Source of the DNA: ATZT02 sp038124905
GTDB lineage: Bacteria > Actinomycetota > Actinomycetes > S36-B12 > UBA5976
Reading direction: 5' to 3'
DNA: 5,452 nt
Assembly: GCA_038124905.1 (NCBI GenBank)
Contig: JAYPCW010000067.1
Span: forward strand, 1-5,452
Positions within the stretch are counted from its first letter, which is position 1. Each line of letters starts with the position of its first letter. The notes beneath the pieces were generated by a model, which saw only the letters and a list, made by a program, of their open reading frames with translations, did not search any database and was not told the DNA's origin. A program made the translations under genes and the position numbers. Positions 1 to 5,072 of the stretch are shown here, one piece after another.

Positions 1-448
1 GGTTATTAGTTAAGGAGCCCTTTACTTCACCTAGAACTGCTAATTCTCTACCATCTGGAAAGGAAACTGCAGCTGCACAGATAAAGCTTGCTTGGCGCAA
101 TTCGGCTTCAACTTCTTTCATTTGCTCAATAACTAACTGTAAATTCGCGTCATCATCCCCATGAGCTCCTGCCCAACGTGCACTTAGCACACCCGGCGCT
201 CCCTCAAGAGCAGCAACCGTAAGTCCACTGTCATCGGCAATTGTCACCAAGTCGCTAAACACACAAAGCTCTCTTGCTTTCTTGAGTGCATTTTGAGTAA
301 AGGTTGCACCGTCTTCAATTACCTCAGGTGGATTTTCTATTTCGTTTAGGGTTATCAATTTAAGTTCTAGATTTAATTCTTCAAGAATACTTTTTATTTC
401 TTGAACCTTATGAAGATTACTAGTTGCGAGCAAGACTTCTTTTATCAA
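1..448 (-). CDS. rdgB: XTP/dITP pyrophosphatase, RdgB/HAM1 family (3' end cut by window edge)
   Basis: This cytosolic house-cleaning enzyme hydrolyses dITP, XTP and ITP to monophosphates, keeping deaminated purines out of DNA and RNA. I translated the minus strand by hand: 149 residues are present and the C-terminal roughly 50 residues of a family near 200 aa lie beyond base 1. Visible family motifs are the N-terminal LLATSNLHK (6-14, the T/SNxxK nucleotide-binding loop), EDGATFTQNA with its conserved Glu45, ADDSGL at 71-76 with the catalytic-region Asp pair, and GAPGVLSARWAG at 83-94. The start is inferred to be TTG at 448-446, which overlaps the rph stop TGA at 447-445 and puts the LLATSN loop at the usual distance from the N-terminus. 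No ATG is available near it and no good Shine-Dalgarno is seen, so translation is probably coupled to rph. Last visible gene of the murI-rph-rdgB operon. Confidence 0.93.
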   Translation of the reverse strand, partial: MIKEVLLATSNLHKVQEIKSILEELNLELKLITLNEIENPPEVIEDGATFTQNALKKARELCVFSDLVTIADDSGLTVAALEGAPGVLSARWAGAHGDDDANLQLVIEQMKEVEAELRQASFICAAAVSFPDGRELAVLGEVKGSLTNN

Positions 449-1170
449 TTTTTTAAAGCTTCTAATTGAAGTCTGGTTAATTCTTGACAACCTTGCTTAG
501 CTAGCTCAAGTAATTCATCTAATTCTTTATTTGAAAAAGGCTCCCCTTCAGCGGTGCCTTGAACTTCAATGTATTTTCCTGAGCCGGTCATAACCACATT
601 CATGTCAGTTTCTGCGGCGACATCGTCTACATAATGAAGATCTAATCTGACCTCACCTTCGACTACGCCTACGCTAACTGCAGCCACTGAATCCAATAAA
701 ACTTTAGAGTCTTTCGCAATTATTTCTTTATTTTTTGCCCAAGTTAGAGCATCGCTTAAAGCAACAAATGCTCCAGTTATTGCCGCGGTTCTGGTGCCAC
801 CATCTGCTTGTAATACGTCGCAATCAATAACAATGGTGTTTTCACCAAGAGCCTTAAAGTCAACAACTGCACGCATACTGCGACCAATCAATCGAGAAAT
901 TTCTTGAGTTCTGCCTCCGAGCTTTCCTTTGACTGATTCTCTGTCGGTTCTAGTTTCAGTGGCGCGGGGAATCATCGAGTATTCAGCGGTAACCCATCCT
1001 TCGCCTGAATCCTTCTTCCACCTGGGAACTCCTTGAGTAAATGACGCAGTGCAAAGTACTCGGGTTTTGCCAAAGTGGACCAGGCATGAACCTTCAGCGC
1101 TTTCGATCCAATTGCGTTCAAATTTGATTTCTCTAAGTTGGTTGTTTTCTCTCTGGTCGCTTCTGGTCAT
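445..1170 (-). CDS. rph: Ribonuclease PH
   Basis: Phosphorolytic 3'-5' exoribonuclease that trims tRNA precursors using inorganic phosphate; the family forms hexameric rings. The 241-residue length is normal for the family. Seen in the sequence: AEGSCLVHFGKTRVLC (25-40) in the first beta strands, GWVTAEYSMIPRAT (58-71), the phosphate-site helix GRTQEISRLIGR (86-97), DVLQADGGTRTAAITGA (118-134), and the acidic pair Asp183 and Asp189 in YVDDVAAETDMN, which matches the catalytic aspartate spacing of bacterial RNase PH. The ATG at 1170 is preceded by AAGGTG five bases upstream, which overlaps the murI stop codon (TAAGGTG), so translation is probably coupled. It follows murI by 9 nt and overlaps rdgB. 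murI-rph-rdgB is a common actinobacterial gene order. No residue looks missing, so the enzyme should be active. Confidence 0.97.
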   Translation of the reverse strand: MTRSDQRENNQLREIKFERNWIESAEGSCLVHFGKTRVLCTASFTQGVPRWKKDSGEGWVTAEYSMIPRATETRTDRESVKGKLGGRTQEISRLIGRSMRAVVDFKALGENTIVIDCDVLQADGGTRTAAITGAFVALSDALTWAKNKEIIAKDSKVLLDSVAAVSVGVVEGEVRLDLHYVDDVAAETDMNVVMTGSGKYIEVQGTAEGEPFSNKELDELLELAKQGCQELTRLQLEALKN

Positions 1171-1179
1171 TTCTTCACC

Positions 1180-1980
1180 TTATCTAGTTTTGAATTCTTC
1201 AACTGCTTCAACTTCTGGGCCTAAGAATCTTTGAGCTAGTTTTTGAAAATTATCGATGCTTCCAGTTGCCAAAAATTCATACTTAGGCTTGCCAGCGTTG
1301 GGGTCTCTTAAGAGATTATTTTTAACTAAGACGCGATATAAATCGCGTGCGGTTTCTTCTGCACTAGAAACTAAGGCAACATCCTCGCCCATCACATAAC
1401 CTATGGCGCCTTGTAATAAAGGGTAGTGAGTGCAACCGAGAACTACGGTGTCAACATCAGCAGCAATTAATGGTTTTAAATAGCCTTCTGCAATTTTAAG
1501 AACTTCATCTCCAGAAGTAATGCCACTCTCAACTAACTCAACGAATTTCGGGCAAGCTTGAGAAATTAGGTTAATCTCCTCGCTGATGGCAAAGGAATCT
1601 TCATAGGCGCCGCTGCTAACTGTTGCTTGGGTGCCGATTACGCCAACCTTTTTATTTCGAGTGAGACTGGCAGCTCTTCTTGCAGCTGGACCAATCACTT
1701 CAACTACTGGAACCTGGTAACGCTCCCTGGCATCACGCAAAGTTGCAGCACTAGCTGAATTGCAAGCAATCACTAAAGCCTTGACGCCTTCACTCACTAA
1801 TTGATCCATGATTTGTAAAGAAAATTCACGCACCTCGGCAATTGGCCTAGGTCCGTAAGGGCCATGCAGGGTATCTCCGACGTATCTAATGGATTCGTGA
1901 GGTAACTGATCGATTATTGCCCGGGCGACTGTCAGGCCGCCTACACCTGAGTCCAGGATCCCTATTGGCGCATCATTCAT
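1180..1980 (-). CDS. murI: Glutamate racemase
   Basis: Cofactor-independent racemase that converts L-glutamate to D-glutamate for the peptidoglycan stem peptide; cytosolic. At 266 aa it has normal length. Motifs: PIGILDSGVGGLTV (5-18) with the active-site Asp10-Ser11, GDTLHGPYG (35-43), the first catalytic cysteine in ACNSASAAT (Cys73), and the second in LGCTHYPLL (Cys183, His185). The stretches LRDARERYQVPVVEVI and LVSSAEETA, as I recall them, are close to mycobacterial MurI, which supports an actinobacterial host. The ATG at 1980 gives the expected N-terminus, yet no Shine-Dalgarno lies in front of it. A perfect 7-bp palindrome (1989-2004) sits there instead, so this first gene of the operon may have a very short or leaderless transcript. 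It is divergent from the rhodopsin gene with 171 nt between the starts. Confidence 0.97.
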   Translation of the reverse strand: MNDAPIGILDSGVGGLTVARAIIDQLPHESIRYVGDTLHGPYGPRPIAEVREFSLQIMDQLVSEGVKALVIACNSASAATLRDARERYQVPVVEVIGPAARRAASLTRNKKVGVIGTQATVSSGAYEDSFAISEEINLISQACPKFVELVESGITSGDEVLKIAEGYLKPLIAADVDTVVLGCTHYPLLQGAIGYVMGEDVALVSSAEETARDLYRVLVKNNLLRDPNAGKPKYEFLATGSIDNFQKLAQRFLGPEVEAVEEFKTR

Positions 1981-1988
1981 GAGTTGTC

Positions 1989-2004
1989 TAAGCCTAGAGG
2001 CTTA
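1989..2004. promoter_or_regulatory. Palindrome just upstream of murI (possible operator)
   Basis: TAAGCCTAGAGGCTTA is a perfect inverted repeat with 7-bp arms and a 2-nt centre, ending 8 nt before the murI ATG. It occupies the place where a Shine-Dalgarno or a -10 element of murI would be expected. The minus strand contains TAGGCT, a weak TANNNT -10 match, inside it. This could be a transcription-factor site or simply a chance palindrome; no regulator is encoded in the window. Confidence 0.35.
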
Positions 2005-2014
2005 TTTATTGGGG

Positions 2015-2056
2015 TTTGTGAGAAAGGTGGGCCTAAATTTGTGAATTTGTGAGAAA
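2015..2056 (+). repeat. Three TTTGTGA direct repeats in the murI/rhodopsin divergent region
   Basis: TTTGTGA occurs at 2015-2021, 2038-2044 and 2046-2052. The first and third copies extend to the identical 11-mer TTTGTGAGAAA (2015-2025 and 2046-2056). Starts are 23 and 8 nt apart. They lie about 100-135 nt before the rhodopsin start, where an activator or repressor could bind. TGTGA resembles a CRP half-site, but the copies are direct rather than inverted. Function is inferred from position only. Confidence 0.4.
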
Positions 2057-2089
2057 AAAGTTGTTCAAAATCAGTGCAATTTCTCTCAA

Positions 2090-2151
2090 GAGGCGTACAG
2101 TAGCCACGAGGCCGAAAGTCGGCTCTGTAAAAAACCGTCTCGGGAGGCGGA
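2090..2151 (+). promoter_or_regulatory. Structured rhodopsin leader with RBS-sequestering hairpin
   Basis: The RNA before the rhodopsin start can fold into two hairpins. The first has an outer TACA/TGTA stem (2096-2099 with 2126-2129), an 8-nt bulge, and an inner stem 2108-2115 with 2119-2125 carrying one bulged G. After an A-rich linker, the second pairs CCGTCT (2135-2140) with AGGCGG (2145-2150) over a CGGG loop, covering the Shine-Dalgarno GGGAGG (2142-2147) and ending one base before the ATG. GAGGC occurs three times (2090, 2108, 2144), and each copy can pair with the single GTCTC at 2137-2141, so the foldings exclude one another. The transcription start is unknown and may lie within this stretch. 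I do not recognise a named riboswitch class here. Confidence 0.45.
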
Positions 2152-2907
2152 ATGTTCGATGTACAGCAATTGACCTTTGGTCAGTTTGACGCTGTCTACA
2201 ACGTGTTGTCGTTCGCATTGGTCTCAATGATCTTTGCAACAATTTTTATGCTCGCTTCACAAAGGCGAGTCTTACAGCGTTATCGCGCTTCTTTGGTTAT
2301 CTCAGCCACTGTTACCGGTATTGCTGCTTATCACTACTGGCGAATCTTTGATTCTTTCGAAGCTGCCTACTACGAGGGAACCCCCTTCAACGAGGCATAT
2401 CGCTATGTTGACTGGATATTGACTGTGCCATTGCTATTGGTTGAAACCGTAGCTGTGTTGGCTCTTGCCAAGTCTGTCTCAAGCTCACTATTAACTCGCT
2501 TGATCCCAGCTTCTGCATTGATGATTATCTTGGGCTACCCAGGTGAAATCACCAGTGAAATTGGTCCAAAGTTGATTTGGGGTGCGCTATCAACCATTCC
2601 ATTCATCTACATCCTTTACATACTCTTCGTTGAGTTGGGTAAATCCCTCGGACGTCAACCAGAAGGTGTTGCCAAAGAAGTACAAGGCTTGCGCTTAACT
2701 TTGCTTGCTACTTGGGGCTTCTATCCAATCGCTTATCTATTCCCAGTGATGGGCTTCGAAGGCAACTTAGCTTTCGTGTTCCGTCAGTATGGATATTCGA
2801 TTGCTGACGTACTTGCCAAAGCCGTGTTCGGCTTGGTCATCTACAAGATTGCTCGCCTAAAGAGCTTCGCAGATGATCCTGAATTCGCAAAGCAAGAAGG
2901 TCACTAA
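2152..2907 (+). CDS. actR: Actinorhodopsin, light-driven outward proton pump
   Basis: Seven-helix retinal protein of the inner membrane that pumps protons outward in light, feeding ATP synthesis and transport. At 251 aa it fits the xanthorhodopsin/actinorhodopsin clade. Helices run roughly 14-35, 47-65, 85-106, 113-129, 141-163, 180-200 and 213-237. Helix C RYVDWILTVPLLLVE carries Asp87 (acceptor), Thr91 and Glu98 (donor), the DTE pattern of proton pumps. Lys223 in IADVLAK is the Schiff-base lysine, with Asp219 as counterion. His61 in AAYHYWRI matches the His that pairs with the acceptor. Leu95, at the proteorhodopsin position-105 tuning site, predicts green absorption. Gly144 in IWGALSTIP is the fenestration glycine of antenna-binding relatives. 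ATG 2152 follows GGGAGG by 4 nt. Codons favour TTC and AAC more than argF does, suggesting high expression. No retinal or carotenoid synthesis gene is in the window. Confidence 0.97.
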   Translation: MFDVQQLTFGQFDAVYNVLSFALVSMIFATIFMLASQRRVLQRYRASLVISATVTGIAAYHYWRIFDSFEAAYYEGTPFNEAYRYVDWILTVPLLLVETVAVLALAKSVSSSLLTRLIPASALMIILGYPGEITSEIGPKLIWGALSTIPFIYILYILFVELGKSLGRQPEGVAKEVQGLRLTLLATWGFYPIAYLFPVMGFEGNLAFVFRQYGYSIADVLAKAVFGLVIYKIARLKSFADDPEFAKQEGH

Positions 2908-2916
2908 GTAATTAAT

Positions 2917-2946
2917 AAAAAAAGCGGGCTTCGGCCCGCTTTTTTT
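2917..2946. terminator. Bidirectional intrinsic terminator, rhodopsin / DUF2017
   Basis: A perfect 13-bp stem: six A, then AGCGGGC (2923-2929), a TTCG tetraloop (2930-2933), GCCCGCT (2934-2940), then six T. The core is GC-rich with a very stable UUCG-type loop, and poly-T follows on both strands, so it can stop transcription from rhodopsin (plus) and from DUF2017 (minus). The DUF2017 stop codon (2945-2947) lies inside the T tract. Confidence 0.95.
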
Positions 2947-3463
2947 ATTTAGTCTCCAATAAAGTTCCTTGTAACCAAGTAAGCCAGTCATAAACCTCTA
3001 GAAGACTCGCCTTTTCAGGATCCAAATTCTCAGTACGCATGTTCTCAGTGATCTCTAACCGAGTCCCAAGAGCGAGCCTTACATCATTTAGCGTCTTGAG
3101 CCAGATTTCAAAATCTAGTTCAACGACCTCTATCGCCGTATCGTCTTTTGGCAGACCTGCTAGTACTTTTCTAGCTTGAATTAATTTTTCATCTCTAAGG
3201 GATCTTTCAGTAAAACGCCTAAATTCGCTGTTAGCTTCTTCATCTTCGCCATAAGCGTCCGGTAGTAATCGGTAAACCACTTCATCTTGAGGGCGAGCAA
3301 TTGACTTTCCCAGATCATTCAAGAAATCTAATGGGTCACTAGTTGCTTCCTCTTGAAGATCTAATAATTGAATAATCTGACCTATTAACGAATTCAAGAG
3401 GGCTATTTCTACCTCGGCAAGCTGAAGCCATCTTTTTCCATTTTCAATAAAAAATCCGTGCAT
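2945..3463 (-). CDS. DUF2017 family protein (AosR-related)
   Basis: A 172-aa, soluble, acidic, probably helical protein with no signal peptide or membrane segment. The family signature is visible as LLPDAYGEDEEANSEFRRFT (66-85) followed by ERSLR. A hydrophobic N-terminal helix (about 17-36) leads into it, and the C-terminal half is helix-rich with Trp residues near the end (DWLTWLQ, 159-165). DUF2017 usually follows clpS in Actinobacteria; the Mycobacterium tuberculosis member Rv1332 has been described as the oxidative-stress regulator AosR, thought to sense redox state through a cysteine pair. This protein has no cysteine at all, so that mechanism cannot operate here and the function should be treated as unknown. 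Its ATG shares one base with the clpS stop (TAATG), and GAAGG seven bases upstream serves as the ribosome binding site. It is the last gene of the DUF3039-clpS-DUF2017 operon. Confidence 0.85.
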   Translation of the reverse strand: MHGFFIENGKRWLQLAEVEIALLNSLIGQIIQLLDLQEEATSDPLDFLNDLGKSIARPQDEVVYRLLPDAYGEDEEANSEFRRFTERSLRDEKLIQARKVLAGLPKDDTAIEVVELDFEIWLKTLNDVRLALGTRLEITENMRTENLDPEKASLLEVYDWLTWLQGTLLETK

Positions 3464-3747
3464 TAAACGGCCTTCTCTAGCGTTGCCATTAATCCGTATC
3501 CATGCAGGGCTGAAACATCTCGCTCCATTTCTTCGCGAGTTCCTTTATTAACTATTGCCTTACCCTTTGTGTGAACGTCCATCATCAGTTTTTCGGCTTT
3601 ACCTTTTGAATAACCAAAGTAAGTCATAAAAACATAGGTAACATAACTCATCAAATTAATCGGGTCATCCCAGACAATACAAACCCAAGGGGTAGAAACT
3701 TCGGTTCCAGCTTCCGCCAAGATTTCTTCGAGCGGAGTTACAGACAT
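3463..3747 (-). CDS. clpS: ATP-dependent Clp protease adaptor ClpS
   Basis: Adaptor that captures proteins with destabilising N-terminal residues and hands them to the ClpC/ClpA unfoldase for degradation by ClpP; cytosolic. The 94-aa size is typical. A flexible N-terminal tail (1-18) precedes the folded core PWVCIVWDDPINLMSYVTYV (20-39). Asp27-Asp28 match the acidic residues of the N-degron pocket, and His59 in MDVHTKGKA matches the conserved pocket histidine. The end REEMERDVSALHGYGLMATL (71-90) is of actinobacterial type. Tryptophan (Trp26) stands where proteobacterial ClpS has asparagine before the DD pair, which seems usual in Actinobacteria. The ATG overlaps the DUF3039 stop by one base (TAATG), so translation is probably coupled; the stop in turn overlaps the DUF2017 start. 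Confidence 0.95.
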   Translation of the reverse strand: MSVTPLEEILAEAGTEVSTPWVCIVWDDPINLMSYVTYVFMTYFGYSKGKAEKLMMDVHTKGKAIVNKGTREEMERDVSALHGYGLMATLEKAV

Positions 3748-4001
3748 TATTCTTTCGGCAACTTCTCGTAGATTTTTTTACAGTCTGGACAAATTGGAAA
3801 TTTTGATGGGTCTCTCCCTGGAACCCAAACTTTGCCACAAAGCGCTATAACCGGTTTACCGGTCATCGCGCTTTCCATGATCTTGTTCTTATCCACGTAG
3901 TGAGCAAAGCGCTCATGATCGCCATCGTTATTTGTGGCAACCGGCGCTTCTTCTAAAAGGGTCGTGCCTGCTGGGCTGGGGCTTTCTAAAGGCTCTGACA
4001 T
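3747..4001 (-). CDS. DUF3039 domain protein, zinc-ribbon-like
   Basis: Small 84-aa protein matching the actinobacterial DUF3039 family; function unknown. Residues 1-25 are Pro/Ser/Ala-rich and probably disordered. The conserved core begins at DGDHERFAHYV (26-36) and runs through KIMESAMTGKPVIALCGKVW (40-59), VPGRDPSKFPICPDCKKIYE (60-79). Cys55, Cys71 and Cys74, with His29 or His34 as a possible fourth ligand, suggest a small metal-binding fold; this is inference from residue spacing. No signal peptide or membrane segment is present. It is the first gene of the operon with clpS and DUF2017. No Shine-Dalgarno precedes the ATG at 4001; a -10-like TAGCAT ends 7 nt before it, which fits a leaderless transcript. 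The family was recognised from memory of its motif, not from a search. Confidence 0.85.
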   Translation of the reverse strand: MSEPLESPSPAGTTLLEEAPVATNNDGDHERFAHYVDKNKIMESAMTGKPVIALCGKVWVPGRDPSKFPICPDCKKIYEKLPKE

Positions 4002-4008
4002 AGTTCTG

Positions 4009-4036
4009 ATGCTAGTTCATTTCTGCTATCGGTAAA
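4009..4036 (-). promoter_or_regulatory. Predicted leaderless promoter of DUF3039-clpS-DUF2017
   Basis: On the minus strand, TTTACC (4036-4031, 4 of 6 to TTGACA) is followed by a 16-nt spacer and TAGCAT (4014-4009, a TANNNT -10 box). Seven bases then lead to the DUF3039 ATG at 4001, so transcription would start at or next to the start codon. With no Shine-Dalgarno, this fits the leaderless mRNAs common in Actinobacteria. It lies in the 72-nt gap shared with the argF control region. Confidence 0.5.
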
Positions 4037-4073
4037 GTTTGGTGCTTAATTCCAATTTAGGAGAAATTGCAAA

Positions 4074-5072
4074 ATGTTGCAAGGTAGAGACTTTCTCAAA
4101 GAAAGCGACTTCACCAGAGCTGAATTTGAATACCTGATCTCACTCGCTGCTAAATTGAAAGACGAAAAACAACAAAAAAATGAAAAGCCGAGACTCAGTG
4201 GGAAAAATCTGGCACTAATTTTTGAAAAAACCTCCACTCGCACGCGAGCCGCATTGGAAGTAGCAGCTTTTGATCAAGGCGCCCATGTCACCTATTTCGA
4301 CCCTGCAAGCTCGCAAATCGGCCATAAAGAATCAATCGCGGATACCGCAAGAGTTCTTTCAAGAATGTTTGACGGCATCAGTTATCGTGGCTTTGATCAC
4401 AAAATTGTTGAAGATCTTGCCGAACACTCAAGCGTGCCAGTGATAAATGCGCTAACCGACCAATGGCACCCGACCCAAATGTTGGCAGACTTTTTAACCA
4501 TGAAGGAATACAGCCAGAAAGCATTCTCAGAAATTAAATTTGCCTACTTAGGTGATGCTAGGAACAACATGGGTAACTCCCTTTTAGTTACTGCTGCTTT
4601 GCTGGGCTGTCAGGTAAACATTGCATCACCCAAGTCGCTGCAGCCATCTGAAGAAGTCCAAGCGCTCGCAAAGGCCTTAGCTCGAGAATCTGGGGCAAAG
4701 CTAGTGATTAATGAAGACCCTGTCTCTGCTGTCAGAGATGTTGATTTCATTCATACAGATGTTTGGGTATCTATGGGTGAACCCAAGGGAGTTTGGACGG
4801 AAAGAGTCGAATTATTAAAAAGCTATCGCGTAGATAGCAAAATTCTTGCCGCGAGCAACAACTCACAAGTTAAATTCATGCACTGTCTGCCAGCATTTCA
4901 TAATGATCAGACAGTTCTAGGCGCCGAGATTCAAAAGGAATTTAATTTAACAGGATTAGAAGTTTCTGAAGAGGTATTCGAGTCTGAAGCATCAATAGTT
5001 TTTGATCAAGCTGAAAATCGCCTACACACCATAAAAGCAGTTTTAGTCGCCTTATTGGCAGAAAATAAATAG
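4074..5072 (+). CDS. argF: Ornithine carbamoyltransferase (ArcB/ArgI sequence type)
   Basis: Joins carbamoyl phosphate and ornithine to give citrulline in arginine biosynthesis, or runs in reverse in the arginine deiminase pathway; cytosolic. At 332 aa it has the length of E. coli ArgI and Pseudomonas ArcB. Motifs: carbamoyl-phosphate loop FEKTSTRTR (50-58), SSQIGHKES (79-87), WHPTQML (131-137), GDARNNMGNSLL (160-171), TDVWVSMGEP (228-237) on the ornithine side, HCLPAFHN (270-277), and FDQAENRLHTIKA (310-322). ATG 4074 has AGGAG (4059-4063) 10 nt upstream; a lone -10-like TAAAGT (4033-4038) may belong to its promoter. No other arg or arc gene is in the window, so biosynthetic versus catabolic use cannot be settled; the symbol argF is given for the reaction. 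Wording of the motifs is closer to ArcB/ArgI than to mycobacterial ArgF (HPCQ, GDGANN). Confidence 0.95.
   Translation: MLQGRDFLKESDFTRAEFEYLISLAAKLKDEKQQKNEKPRLSGKNLALIFEKTSTRTRAALEVAAFDQGAHVTYFDPASSQIGHKESIADTARVLSRMFDGISYRGFDHKIVEDLAEHSSVPVINALTDQWHPTQMLADFLTMKEYSQKAFSEIKFAYLGDARNNMGNSLLVTAALLGCQVNIASPKSLQPSEEVQALAKALARESGAKLVINEDPVSAVRDVDFIHTDVWVSMGEPKGVWTERVELLKSYRVDSKILAASNNSQVKFMHCLPAFHNDQTVLGAEIQKEFNLTGLEVSEEVFESEASIVFDQAENRLHTIKAVLVALLAENK

Noticed and set aside
1049..1234. Plus-strand open frame of 61 codons over the rph start
   Set aside because: It lies antisense to well-supported rph and murI sequence, has no family features and no ribosome site.
1979..2044. Plus-strand 21-codon open frame that could be a rhodopsin leader peptide
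   Set aside because: No Shine-Dalgarno, overlaps the murI start antisense, and ends more than 100 nt before the rhodopsin gene.
2096..2101. TACAGT as -10 box of the rhodopsin promoter
   Set aside because: It matches TANNNT, but no -35 element lies at 16-18 nt and it overlaps the predicted leader stem; too weak to annotate.
2033..2242. Minus-strand open frame of 69 codons over the rhodopsin leader and start
   Set aside because: It is Arg-rich, low-complexity shadow sequence antisense to the rhodopsin start, with no recognisable domain.
2234..2422. Plus-strand open frame of 62 codons inside the rhodopsin gene
   Set aside because: It is an alternative frame of a gene with complete rhodopsin motifs; its hydrophobicity comes from the overlapping membrane-protein codons.
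4067..4082. TTGCAA direct repeat flanking the argF start codon
   Set aside because: A 6-nt repeat in AT-leaning sequence, partly coding, with no other sign of a regulatory role.
4046..4243. Minus-strand open frame of 65 codons over the argF start
   Set aside because: It is antisense to a clear ornithine carbamoyltransferase N-terminus; the Phe/Ser-rich product mirrors Lys/Glu codons.
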